A stretch of 64,000 nucleotides of DNA from Rhynchospora pubera (taxonomy: Eukaryota; Streptophyta; Magnoliopsida; Poales; Cyperaceae). The number at the start of each line of letters is the position of its first letter. Within the stretch, counting starts at the first letter, position 1. Under the pieces are notes generated by a model. The model worked only from the letters and a program-made list of their open reading frames with translations. It had not been told where the DNA came from and did not search any database. The position numbers and the translations under genes are program-made. Below are positions 33,123 through 45,113 of the stretch, one piece after another. Location of the stretch: assembly GCA_028095005.1 (NCBI GenBank), contig CM051462.1, forward strand, positions 238,074,973 through 238,138,972. Reading direction: 5' to 3'.

Positions 33123-36100
33123 TCAGTAAATTGCCACCATCCATTGTTGATACGTCCCTGCCTCCTGGGTACTAGTAGAGAGTTGCATTGGTCCTGGAGT
33201 CTCCTGCAGTGGAATCGATTCCCAATTGCTTGTCATCCATTTCTGCAAAGCCCTCTTATCATCTGCATCCATAAGTCCTGTCCAATAGTTAAGTAAAGAA
33301 GATATTTGAGTCAGTGCATTTTTAATTGTCAAAGGGGTCTTTTCTTTAAAAATTACTTGGTTCCTGGTTAGCCAGACAATCCAACACACTGCACTCACCA
33401 TAGTAAGGAAACTTTCTCTATCTGTAAGGGCCAATTCACTAGCAAAATTAATAATGTCTTGAAAACTTACCCATTGAGTAAATACTTCTACACATTCTCC
33501 CATCCAGAACCAAATTTTTTCACCCATTTACAACCTATAAACAAATGATCTCTACCTTCATCTAAATCACAAAAACAACAAGTACTATTGCCTACCCAAC
33601 CCTTCTGTATTAAAACATCCTTGATCAAAACTCTATTGAGATTCAAAAGCCACATAAAAATTTTATTCTTGTAGGGAATTTTCAAATGCCACCAAAGAAA
33701 TGGAGAGTCACTGGTGATACCTCGGAAGTTTAAGAAATTGTACATATCATGAGAAGTGAACAAACCTTTGTTATTCCATCTAAAACACATAAGGTCAGTT
33801 TCATCAATATAATAAGAAGGAATGAAATGATTTTGAATTTCTAACCATTCTCGCAAGAGGATACCTGTTAAGGTTCTGGAAAAAGTCACGTTGTTCCCCT
33901 TATGTAGAATCACTTCTTGAAGTGTTATCTTAGGTGTAACACATAAAGAAAAGAGATGAGAGAATCTAGTGGCTAAACTACAGTCCCATTTCCATATATC
34001 AGTCCAAAAGGCTATAAATTCTCCCGACCCAGGACTAAATCTTCTAGAGATAGTTCCCAAATGGTGAAGTTTCAAAATAGCTGACCAGAAAGGAGAGAAA
34101 ACACTACTAGACATGTATTTGGTATGTATTAAAGTCTTCCAAATCCCTTGGAATAGGATCAGAAAATTTCCACCACCATTTCATCAAAAGAGCAGTATTC
34201 ATATTCTCTAAATCTATGATACCTAAACCACCAAAATCTTTTCTAAGGCACACTTTTTGTCAATTAACTAAAGAATACTTTTTTCTAGTTCCACTGTTTC
34301 CTTGCCATAAGAATCTATTTCTACTTCTATCAATATTTTTTCTAACTACCTCTGGCATTTTGTAAACAGAGAGAACATAAAGTGGGATTGAGCTCAAAAC
34401 AGCATTGATCATAGTTACTCTTCCACCAATAGACAACATTGCCCCCTTCCAAGATTGAATTTTTTTTTCTATTTTTTGAATTAGAAATTCCCAATCTGAA
34501 GTATTAAGTTTTTTGTAAGAAATAGGGATCCCTAAATAATGTAAAGGAAAGTTACCTTGTTTGCAACCAAACAATGTAGCTAAAGCCTCTCCCCTCTCTA
34601 CAGAGATGTTGATAGGGAGCAGTTCAGTCTTGTTGAGATTCATTTTGATCCCTGAAATTGCTTCAAATCCTAGCATAGTCCACAAAGTATACTCTATGTT
34701 CCTATTCATTTTGATCCCTGAAATTGCTTCCAAAAAAATAATTGTGTCATCGGTATAGTGTATATTAGTTATAGCTTTACCTTGCACACAAGGGGTTCCT
34801 AGTCCTTTAATTATATTTAAGTTTCTACTTTTAGAGAACATTCTACACAGAGTATCAGCAGCTATGTTAAAAAGATAGGGAGATAGGGGGTCTCCCTGTC
34901 TCAAACCTCTCTTACAATTAAAATACTGGGACAAATGTCCATTAACATTCACACAAGTATAACTACTAGTGCATAAAGCTTGAATCCATTGTCTCCATCT
35001 GAACCCAAAGCCTCTACTAATTAAAATATGTTGGAGGTAGTCCCAACTAACTCTATCATAGGCTTTTTCAAAGTCTACTTTAATAACAACCCCTGGTTGT
35101 TTAGCTATGTAACAGTCATGTATCACCTCATGTGCAATCACTACATTATCTAAGATGAATCTATTTTGTATAAAAAACCAGTCTGCACTGGGTCTATGAG
35201 TTTATTTATCACTTTACCTAACCTATCCGTAAGAATATTTGTAATTACTTTAAGACTACAATTAACCAAACTAATTGGTCTAAAGTTCTTAGCTAGTATG
35301 CTATTTCTTTCTTTTGGTACTAATACTATTATGGCCTTATTTATTTTTGCAAGATTAAGATCACCTTCAAAGAAAGACTGAACTAAGGTGAAAAGATCAT
35401 CTCTAACAAGATTCCAAAATTGTTGATAAAAGGAGAAAGTCAAACCATTTGGTCCAGGGGCACCAGATGGAGAAGCAGAAAAAATGGATCTGTGTAGCTC
35501 TTCTATTGTAATGGTATTTTCAAGAAAGGGCTGGTCCTCAACAGTTAGTCTAAGGGACTGATCCCAAAAAGAGTGATCCATATAGGCCCCTATTGTGCTG
35601 GTGGTACCAAGCAGATCTTTATAGTAAGTAAACAGATGTTGCTCTATATCTGATTGGGAATCTATTTTTTCACCTTCAGTCTCTAGTTGAAAAATATTAT
35701 TTTTCTTACTCCTAAAAGTTGCACATTTATGAAAATAAGAAGTGTTCAAATCTCCTTCCTTAATCCATTTCTCTTTAGCTTTATTTTTCCATTGAGTTTC
35801 TTCTTCAAGATATAAACTATCTAATAATTCTTTGGCCTCTTGCCAAAGAACTCTTTCTGCCTCAGTTAAGTCCCTACTTTCCTGAACATGGTCTAATCTA
35901 TGTATAGTGTCTAAGGCCTGATTTTTCTTTTTTTTCCTATCACTATCATGATTTTTTTTCCAACCTAACATTCTTTTTTTCATATGGTTCATTTTATTTT
36001 GCCAACTAGCCCCTACATCTTGGTTTAAAGGTTTCTCTAACCACCATCTAGATACTAAGTCTCTAAAATGACTATCATTATACCACAAAGGATCATATCT

Positions 36101-36818
36101 AAAAATTGGATGTTTACTATCTATATTTACATCTGTTGCCAACATGATGGGACAATGATCAGATCCGTAATGTGGCAGATCTTGAACCCTACATTTGGAA
36201 TAAAGTGAATCCCAGCTCAAGTCACAAAGAAATCTATCTAAAAGAACAAAGGAATGTCCATTGGTCCAGGTAAATTTTCTAGTCTGAAGTTGATATTCTA
36301 TCAAAGCCTGTGAAGAAATAAACCTATTAAATTTTCTACTAACCCTAATATTAAAATTACTACCATTTTTTTCTGTTCTACTCCTAATGGCATTGAAATC
36401 CCCTTCCTACTAGCCAAGGTCCATGCCAATTAGATCTAACAGTAATCAATTCTAACCAAAAATCATGTTTAAGTGTATAATCTACAGGACCATATACTGC
36501 AGTAAAAAGAAAATCCTTACTATCTTTTCTGTTTCTAAGTTGAACTGAGATTGAAAAATCACCACTAGATACCTGGATAATGTCTACTTTAGCACTATTA
36601 CACCCAATTAAAATACCTCCTGACCTACCTCTAGAAGGTAAGTACTCCCAAGTGTCAAGAATAGAAGATAAATTTTTAAGACATCTAAGAGAGAAATTCT
36701 CTTTCTTAGTCTCTTGCAGAGCCAGTAAATCAACATGGTTATTAGAAATCAGGTCAGAAACAATTTGTCTTTTAGAGGGAGCATTCATGCCCCTGATATT
36801 CCAAGAGACAATATTCAT
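33123..36818 (-). pseudogene. LINE ORF2 (endonuclease-reverse transcriptase), frameshifted
   Basis: Starts MNIVSWNIRGMNAPSKR, the usual AP-endonuclease opening. Endonuclease phrases continue (LALQETK, FTAVYGP). A frameshift near 36400 interrupts the GDFNAI-type motif; the frame resumes with RKFTWTNG and YGSDHCPIML. Reverse transcriptase landmarks are KARLN-free L1 type: FRPISLVNC, YDRVSWDYL, GLRQGDPLSPYLF, and YTDD as the catalytic box. Further breaks occur near 35145, 34200 and 33500. The C-terminal part has the CCFCDLDEGRDHLF zinc-like motif. An in-frame 66-bp partial duplication lies directly after the catalytic box (34641-34730). Confidence 0.93.
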
Positions 36819-36872
36819 GAGGAAACTAACTTTTCTCCTCTACTATCTAACTGAACTACAGTTCTACAGTAA

Positions 36873-37754
36873 TTATTTTTGTTTTACTTGAGTATTGACT
36901 TCTGTCAAAACAGTCCCAAAAGAGGCCCTAGGCATCCCCTGTATCTTCTCTATGATCAAGTCTCTCTGTTGTTTGTTATGTCCTAACACTATATTATATA
37001 CTTCAAACAAATCAGTCATCTCTTCCTTAGTTAGTCTACTAAAGGGAAAATTGTTCAATAGAGAATTACCTGTGTTTTTACCTTTACCAATAGACCTTCT
37101 GTTTGCTCTCTGGGTTGCTTTTGTCATTGCTGACCCTGCTAGTCCTTGGACTCTAATTCTGTTGCTTCTCCTAGGCACGTGTAGGAATTGAACAGTTAGT
37201 GTTTGTGACACTGTTCTTGGGGTAGCATTGATGGAAATATGTTCATGGTCTCCCTCCTGCGGTGATTGAGAGGGGGATATCTCTTGTATGATGGGGCCTT
37301 GCGGAGTGGAGTTCTCTTCTCCATTGCCTCGCACATGTTCTATCAGTTGCAGCATATTTTTCAGTGACTCAGTGTCACTATCCTCTTCAGCTGATTCCAC
37401 AATGGGATTTTCTGGAAATTGCTTTTGTTTTTTGCCAGATGATGCCTCTTTATTTTTAGCACTCTCAGCTTCGTCTCCACCTGTTTCTTGTAACACTTTA
37501 AACCTGTTACTGTCATTGAAACCTCCCCCTACCCCTGTTGTTTGAGGAGTAATAGTGTATATAATGCTATCCTTTTCAACTTGCTGAAAGATAGCATCTA
37601 TAGTGCCAGGTTTGGTAGCAGTAATCTTAGGAGTGAATGGAGCTCTTGGTTTCTTTGGTTGAATGGGAGTAATAGTTGTGGCAACATTGACTGTCCCTTT
37701 CACTGTATCCTCTGTTGGTTCTGAGTTACCCACACTTTCCCCATCAGTCACCAT
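36873..37754 (-). pseudogene. LINE ORF1 C-terminal part
   Basis: 293-codon open frame upstream of ORF2 on the same strand, containing NRFKVL and a basic, Ser/Glu-rich tail typical of the end of plant L1 ORF1. The expected RRM-like and zinc-knuckle N-terminal parts are absent, consistent with 5' truncation at 37961. Confidence 0.7.
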
Positions 37755-38311
37755 AGCATCTATCTGTTTATTTTTGTCTTGGGTACTAGTACCAGAGATA
37801 CTAGGTCCAGTGTTTTTTGGAGGTGGTTTGTTATTAGGTCTTGGGTTAGGATGTCCTTCATCTCCATCTTGTCTAGGGATTCTGTCATTCTCCCATCCCC
37901 TTCTGTTCCCCCTTCTCCATATCTTGTCTCCACCTCAAATACAATATTGTACCTCTCAGTAACATCGCCGGAATGTTACTGTACCGATTCTTCCCCTTCT
38001 CGCCAATCTGCAGCCACCATCCTAGCATCATGTCCTCCGGATGCATTGTGAAGTCTAAAGGCATTTCGGAATCTGCCATCCATTCCACCACATCCCAAGA
38101 TAGAACATAACTGTAATAATCCAATTTATGTATAAGCAGACAACTAAAACAAAGTATATATGTTAACATTACATTCAATACGATTTGTATACGTACCCTA
38201 AGCCTGTCATGAATGGCGCAGGAATCCAAAAATTGAACTCAGTGCCATTATTGCACGGGATGTCCAATCCGTAATACATGTCAGTCCTTGGTTTGTCCCG
38301 AAGAGATGCGA

Positions 38312-39476
38312 GTCCATAGAAGTTGGAATCGTACGATTCACGATTCGAATCGTACGGTTCGTTACGATATATCAGGCCAGCGATGCGAACCGTACCGATA
38401 TATCGCAACTCCACTGTATCGGTTGAATCGGAACGATACAATCGAACGATACGCGTATCGTGTCGAATCGTAACGATTCTTCCGATTCGCTAATAACCAA
38501 TCAGAGCGACATTCCCTACGCGACGATTCAATTTTCCTTAATAAAATATTCGTCGCCCCATTTTGTTTGTGCGTCAGAGAGAGAGAAAGTAGTACTAGGT
38601 GTCTAGGTCGAGTAAAAAAGTAAAGTTTAGAAAAGATGATACTGACACGTGGGTCCCAAGATTAATTAGATAGAATATATGGGGGCACAAGCCGCACAAC
38701 TGCTCCTAGTAGACAAAGTTAAATTGTCAGTCTTTTAAATCCAATTAAATTTTTATATTTTATTTTTTTCTACAAAGTATTGAACTTGAAGTATATTTGT
38801 AGGGAATACTACTTGCTATTAAAATTTTTTATAGTGCACATCAGCTTCTCTTTTGTTAAAATTAAGTAAACAATTAATTAATATTTGAAAACATATTTAA
38901 TTAATAATAATAATAATATTAATAATAAATTCAATAATAAAATATCTAAACTATACAACATAATAATAATTTATGCATATTAATAATGATTTTAATTTAT
39001 ATAGTTTATAATAGATTAATAACAATAATGATAATTTATACATATTATATATTATATATTATAAACTATAATTATTAATAATTTAATATTAATAATTTAT
39101 CCATAACTAAATAGATTATATATTATAATGATTAAAATTAGTATAATTTATACAGATTATGCAGTATAATATTATAAGATCTAATTATAAATAATATATA
39201 AATATATTAAACAATAATATACATTATAATGTTAAGTAATAGCCAATTATCACACACTACATCATTAGATGTCTAAATTGCTGAATTATTATAATAACAG
39301 ATGTGATATTAGAATTTTCTTTTAATGAAAATACTTCAATATATATTCTAACTAGTTAATTTACTTGATTTTAAGGGTAGCAAAGCGTATCTTAAATGAT
39401 TCGATACGATACACGATACACGATACGATTCTAAATACTACGATACACGATACACTTTACGATTCAACTTCTATGG
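38312..39476. mobile_element. Non-autonomous TIR element (1.17 kb) in GT31 copy B exon 1
   Basis: The left terminus CCATAGAAGTTGGAATCGTA and the inverted right terminus CCATAGAAGTTGAATCGTAA match with one indel. Subterminal CGATACACGATACGAT-type repeats occur at both ends and the middle is AT-rich with no ORF. ATGCGA is duplicated at 38306-38311 and 39477-39482, and removing one copy restores the reading frame. Duplication length (6-8 bp, depending on how the end is placed) leaves the superfamily open. Confidence 0.82.
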
Positions 39477-40017
39477 ATGCGACCAATGCATCGAGTCGCA
39501 AATAAGTGTCATCATCGGTTTTCATCACGTAGTCGTATGGCCGATCACGACCAAAGATATCAGGTAGGCTGGAGAAGTAACTGTGAGTCTTATCAAAAAA
39601 TATGATCTCAGTGCAATTCAGGATGATGATGTCATTGTAAGCCATGATCTCAAGTTCGAGCATGGTGAGGTGCTCTTCTTTTGTGATATTATTGCAAATC
39701 GCAAAACGAATGTCGAGACAATCAGTGACATTTTTGTCCGGCCAAAGCGATTTGGAGTAGACATGTCGTAGGAGGTGGCGGCGCTCGAAAGTCTTAGGAG
39801 TCGTAAGGATACCGATCAACATCCGAAAGTCAGGCTTTACACTGACGGGACCCGCAACAGAGGGGCCGCTGTTGCTGCATGGTGAGAAGAGAGACTGAAG
39901 TCTGAGGTCGTTCGGGTAGACCACGAAAAAGGTAAGAAGGAGAAACAAACTTGAAAAAAAGAGTAGGTAGAGATAAGGTCGGTCTTTGGAGATGAATGAA
40001 TGTGTCATTGCATACAA

Positions 40018-41079
40018 CTTTCAAGTTTCCTTGAGAGGCCTGAGGATTATGACCAGGAGGAGAAAGATGACAAAAGATGGAATGAAATTAAGAACTGTCA
40101 AAGCAGTTTAAAATAACTTGACACGCAACGCAACTGGGTTTATTAATTTAAATGTAATTCAGAACGGGTCAATTGCGGTGGTTCAGTGGCCGGGTTTGCA
40201 GTTGCAGACCTGCTGGAGCTGGTTTAAGGCAAGGAATATTGCATGCATTGGTCGAATTTGGATTTCAACCCGTGCTCACGAGCAGTCATTAATTAATGAT
40301 GAGAACACTAAAAAGGGAAAATTTAAGCATGTTTCAAATGTGTCGTAAAACATTAAAACATTTTTAAAAAGGGAAAATTATATTTTTTTTCTAATTACTT
40401 GTTAAATATTATTAATTGATAATGATTCTTATTACATGTTAAATATTATTAATTTATTTATTATTAACTATTAATATTTTATATTAATTAATTAATTATT
40501 GATAATTATTATTTATTCAATATTGCTAATTATTAATTATCATTATTTATCTTTTTTGGATGAAATAAAAAACTCTCCTATTGGGAGAGTTAGAGGGTTA
40601 GCACATGGTTAGCGCTAACCTCAATTTATTTGGTGAATTGAAATTTGTTGGTTAGTGCTGATCCCTTCAATGCCAAACGCACTGAGTTGATCAGCTGAGT
40701 GAAGATGTGTTTGACCGAACCCACCAACAAGCTATTTGTGAACCTCCTTGTTCTTGTTCTTGTTCTTGTTCTTGTTCGCATTCGCCGCTAGTCAAAGATT
40801 TGGAGGAACAAAAATTTGGACGGACTACTTGTTCGCGCGAACTACTTATTCTCGGAAAGTATTTGGAACCGGTGCGTTTGGGAACATGCACAAACGTGGG
40901 GGTGTACAGCTGCTCGTGAACATCTAATCTCCAAACCCAGTTCGTCTCTAGTTCACAAAAAATGGGGAATTGGAAACAAGAGGTTGTTCGCTGTTCATAA
41001 ATAGTAGTTCGTCGTTTAGTTCACACCAACTACTACTAGTTCGTGAACTACTTGCCAAACACACCGAGAGCGCCATTTA
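40018..41079. other. Upstream flank of GT31 copy B and a repeat with GTTCGCGAAC-like ends
   Basis: 40018-40350 should hold the promoter of copy B. From about 40690, repeated GTTCGTGAAC/TAGTTCACGAACTA phrases and a (TTGTTC)n tract (40748-40777) suggest another mobile repeat, which seems to continue after the insertion at 41080-42160 (TTTGCGAACTAG at about 42178). No gene recognised. Confidence 0.45.
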
Positions 41080-42160
41080 CAGTGACAGAGCCAGAAAATT
41101 TTATAATGGAGTTCACTAATCTTTAGAGCTAGCAATACAAGTCGAGGTTGAGCGAGCTAACATGACCAAGGCTTGATTTGAAATGCATCGAATTATGTTG
41201 AATCGAGTTTTTTGAACACGAGCCGCAATCGAGCCTAACTATGCGCCATCGATTATTATACTTTTTATATATAAGCAAGAAATTACAAACTAATTAATAT
41301 TTATTAACTTCTAGATTATTTATATATATAAAATAATATTTTTTATTATGATACTTTGAAAAAAGTTAGTATTTATATTAAAAAATAAATGGGAGTGGCT
41401 AGTGTCAAAAATATAGGCACATACACTTGTCCAACATGATAAAATTTTAATTTTTAAGATTAGAATGGTCGATCCAAACCGCTCAAATTGTTCTAAGTTA
41501 TAAAATCTCCATAGAGACCAAATTTTATATTTTTTTATTTTTTTTACTATTTTTTGAAAATTTTTAAAATACTCAATCTAAAAAGTTATGAAGTCTCCAG
41601 TTTTGAAAATTCGAAAAAAAATAGTTATAAAATTTGATTTTCAAGAATATTTGAATTTAGAGATCATATTGAGCGGTTTGAATCGTTCGTTTGAAATTTT
41701 TATATTTGACGTCTGGATCATATTTGACGTCTTATATATTTGATTCTAGCATTACTCAAAATAAATATATTATATATCAAATTAAATATTGAATGTTACA
41801 AATAAAGAAAAAATTACATATCTAGTTCTTTCAAGTAAAATTCGAATGAGTCAAATTAATTACGAGTCAAAATCAAGTGAGTCAATTTCGGAAAAATTGA
41901 ATTAATCTCAAGCAAATCATGATCATGATTTTTTTCCACCTCTACTAATCTTTCCAAAAAAAACCTCACAAACAATTACATCAAAAAAATATGTATGGAG
42001 TTCAACAATGAAAAATAACATAAATATTTATGGGGTTCAAATAAATTATATATGTAATAAATTTGTATTTTTTAACTATCAATATTCATCTTTAATTACA
42101 TTATTTTAAAAAATAGGGGTGACATTGACACCCCTATGTTTGTACTTAGATCCGTCCCTG
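41080..42160. mobile_element. Non-autonomous TIR element with CAGTGACAGAGCCAG ends (1.08 kb)
   Basis: Left end CAGTGACAGAGCCAG; inverted right end CAGGGACGGATCTAAG. Flanks GCGCCATTTA (41070-41079) and GCACCATTTA (42162-42171) look like a 10-bp target duplication with one mismatch and one extra base. It contains the smaller element 41391-41757. Confidence 0.65.
41391..41757. mobile_element. Foldback MITE (367 bp) nested in the 41080-42160 element
   Basis: Left end GAGTGGCTAGTGTCAAAAAT; inverted right end GAGTAATGCTAGAATCAAAT. An exact 9-bp duplication AAAATAAAT flanks it at 41382-41390 and 41758-41766, in the Mutator range. The core GATCCAAACCGCTCAA and its inverse form the inner stem. Confidence 0.8.
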
Positions 42161-42274
42161 GGCACCATTTAGTCTAGTTTGCGAACTAGTCTCTCCCAAA
42201 CACGCGGCTTATCAAGGAATATGATTAGAGTATGGTACAAATATAAGCATATTTTTGTACATATTACAATTTAT

Positions 42275-42855
42275 TAGGGCTGTCAATGGGTACGATACGG
42301 TACGATAGAAGGTATTTTCATTACCGTACCCGTTAAAATTTTCTTTACCCGTACCTTATCCGTACCCGTTAAAAATAGTTTTACCCGTACCTTACCCGTA
42401 CCCGTTAAGAATTAACGGTACGGGTACGGTAACGGTAAAAATAAATATAATAATAATAAAATTTGTACACTATGTATAAATAAATTATATCAATAAGTAT
42501 ATTAATAAAGTGCAACAATGGTGGCGAATATTTTAGGTTTATGTTTTTTTATTTTTTCGTACACTGAATGGAAAGAATTATAAATCTTAAATAAAATCTG
42601 GCAATATTTTTTTACCAATCATGCAATATAAGATGCCATATGTATCATGTAATTGTATCTTTTTAATTGTGGCAATTACCCGTTATGAAAACGGTACGAA
42701 AAAAATTTTACCCGTACCTGTACCCGTTAAATTAACGAAAAAATTTCCTTACCCGTACCCGTTAACTTAACGAAAATAAAACTTTATCCATACCCGTCCT
42801 ATACGATACGGTACGGATTGAGTAAACGGATAAACGGATTTCATTGACAGCCCTA
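42275..42855. mobile_element. Non-autonomous hAT element (581 bp)
   Basis: Termini TAGGGCTGTCAATGG and inverse, flanked by an exact 8-bp duplication CAATTTAT (42267-42274 and 42856-42863). These are diagnostic hAT features. The interior has many TACCCGTACCCGTTAA subterminal repeats and no ORF. Confidence 0.93.
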
Positions 42856-42959
42856 CAATTTATAAGTGCTTAAGATTTTTTTTTTTATTAAGGCAAGTGC
42901 GCCTTATGAGTTATGAATCAATTGGAAGATTTGGGGAGTAACTAGGTAATCAGGGACCC

Positions 42960-43170
42960 GGATCCTCTGTGGACTTTTTTAAAATCCGCACTGTAAGTCT
43001 TTCAGCGATGACTGTTCGATTTTAATTTCGATAGGTCGATTTTCACGGGCCGCATAAATTTCTATGAACCTGATATTAATTACGGGACATCTATTATTTA
43101 TCGGATGACTACATATTAAAAACTTGCACTGTGGGTTCTTTAAAAAAATCCGCAAAGGATCTCGTTCCGG
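42960..43170. mobile_element. Short foldback MITE with GGATCCTCTGTGGA ends
   Basis: The left end GATCCTCTGTGGACTTTTTT and the inverted right end GATCCTTTGCGGATTTTTTT are alike, followed by mirrored GCACTG. About 210 bp, no ORF; target duplication not resolved. Confidence 0.6.
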
Positions 43171-43636
43171 TAAACAGTTCTTCTTTTTAAATTTTGTGAA
43201 AAAAAAAAGAAAATTCAAAATATTTCCGATTGGCTGTCAATGTCATTTGAGTCAATATCTCGTTGGAACTGGAGAAGACGAAAGCAACGCCATTAGTTAG
43301 TTTCTGCCCAGTGGAGAACACGTCTTAGGAAGGTAGATTCTTTCTTTCCCATTTTTTATTTTATAAAATATTTCATAACCCCTCCACTATTAAATTTGAC
43401 ACCAAGATAAATCTTAAATTTCTGCTTAAAGTCTCCTCTCCAGAAACTTGATGGAAGGCTTGTTAAACTTTGATTTAATCGTTTCAAATTCAATGTATTA
43501 AAAAATAAATCTTTTATCGCTACTTATTAAAAGCTGTTTGATGGACTCGCCTATTGGTAAATTAAGTTTCTATTTCGGACCTTAATAAAGGCATAATCTT
43601 TTTTCATAAGGGAACCAAAGAATAATTAATTATGTT

Positions 43637-43891
43637 TTTTTTAGGGTCGGGTGACAAAGTACCACACCGGCCAAATTTATTAAAACATAAAAATAATTAC
43701 AAAAGGGGAAAAAGTTAAAAAAATAAAACAAAAAAAGCCTATACAAAATCTAAGAAGGAAATTAAAATAAAACTAGCTATGTTTTATCCAAGAGTCTACA
43801 CATGCGCAAATCTCTTTGAACACAAACTCCGAAGGAGTTGGACAGTCCAAGAAAATACATATGTTGTGTGCCTTCCAGATATTCCAAGATG
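43637..43891 (-). mobile_element. Severely 5'-truncated LINE (about 255 bp)
   Basis: A T run at the left (poly(A) on the minus strand) and a peptide fragment NIWKAHNICIFLDCP on the minus strand, like the end of plant L1 reverse transcriptases. A 17-bp duplication GAATAATTAA(T/C)TATGTT flanks it (43620-43636 and 43892-43908) with one mismatch. Confidence 0.85.
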
Positions 43892-43908
43892 GAATAATTA
43901 ACTATGTT

Positions 43909-45113
43909 GGTATCGTTATTCTTTCAATTTCCTATGAATTTAAAACAGGCCAAACACCGAGTTAGCGATATTTACATTCTATTTCTTTAATTTGATTCAC
44001 TATTAAATTACTACATTGTTAATTATTTGAAACTATACGTAATTTTTTTTTATTTGAAGTTACATTCTTTATTCGTTTTTTTTAATTTCATATTTCTACA
44101 TATATAGTTTTAGTTCATACATGTACATGGTTCAATCTCGACATATTTTGTTTTTTTTAATTCAAAATTGTATAAGGTTTGTTCTTTTTAAATTTAAAAA
44201 ATTAAAAGCATTTACAAACTTTAAAAGAAAAATATGTGCGAGGTAACATGAAATAGCAGATAGAATCGTTCTACTTTTTGGCAGAGAACGAATCTTTCTC
44301 TAGAGATAAAATCGTACTAGGTAGTGGTAGTAGGCGTTGGAGCAAATTTGTTTTATTTATTTATTTATTTGATGTTTTCTACGCCATTCTTTTATTTATT
44401 TATTTTATAGAAGTGTCCACATTTTGTCTTAGAAGAATCAGTTAAGTAGCGATAATTAATCAGAAGGTTGGTAGCAGGGATTTAATCAGAAGGTTGGTTG
44501 CCTTTGAATTTCCTTTATTATTCGTTAAAAGGGCGATAGGGTCTCTGCGGGCGAGGAAACAGACAAAAAAAACAAAAACAAAAACAAAAAAAAAAAACAA
44601 AAATGAAAAATGAAAAAGGGCGAGTAGTGTACGGGTTGAAGGAATCAATACGGTGTTGGCATAATAATAAAGAACTAATTCAATTTCATACAACATTATA
44701 TGAGCATCTATTGTTACTTGTTAGTTCGTCATGAATTGTTAATTTAGCGACGCTGGTTATGATTATTTTTTAAAATTTTGCTCCATTTTAAAAAATTCAT
44801 TGGCTGAGACAAATTTAAGTCTTGCTGTGAAAGAGAGAAAGTCATCAATATCTAAAATCGTATCATCAATTTCATTCAATGTATACATATATATAACGAC
44901 AAGAGTTTTGATGCCCACATTTAAAAGTGTGTTTAAGAATATTTAGAACATCCAAAATATAGACACCAGAACCCTCCTCATATATATAACTATTTTAAAT
45001 ATTAGAATTATCTCTAACTAATTTTCTGACTAGTAACTACCTTTAACTATGCATATTAAAAAAATAATTAAAAAAGCTGGCATTACACAAACATCTATCC
45101 GTAAATGTACAGT
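43909..45113. other. Intergenic, no gene recognised
   Basis: AT-rich, with homopolymer and (TTTA)n runs near 44350-44405 and 44560-44600. No exon or repeat border found. Confidence 0.5.

Larger units (their letters stand above)
32858..37961 (-). mobile_element. L1-type LINE (5.1 kb), 5'-truncated, inserted in GT31 copy B exon 2
   Basis: The element reads on the minus strand: its poly(A) tail appears as a T run at the left border and its 5' end is at 37961. Exact 16-bp target duplications flank it. It carries the end of ORF1 and most of ORF2 (endonuclease, reverse transcriptase, zinc-finger-like tail). Frameshifts in ORF2 make it inactive. Confidence 0.95.
32672..40017 (-). pseudogene. GT31-family glycosyltransferase, copy B, disrupted by two insertions
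   Basis: Close paralogue of copy A. Pieces: exon 1 at 39477-40017 continuing at 38197-38305; exon 2 at 37962-38110 continuing at 32672-32841. Removing the insertions and one copy of each target duplication gives 650 + 319 nt, in frame, about 322 aa, with no other stop or frameshift. Landmarks kept: hydrophobic anchor near the N-terminus, ERRHLLRHVYSKSLWP, KTDDDTYLRLD, GYVLSWDVVEW, HPEDMMLGWW. A 1165-bp TIR element splits exon 1 just after the TDDD motif within LVAS/LRDKPR, and a 5.1 kb LINE splits exon 2 within SNIPAMYDF. A functional product is not expected from this haplotype. Confidence 0.93.

Noticed and set aside
40707..40919. Alternating Cys-Ser peptide ORF
   Set aside because: Produced by a (TTGTTC)n microsatellite inside a repeat.
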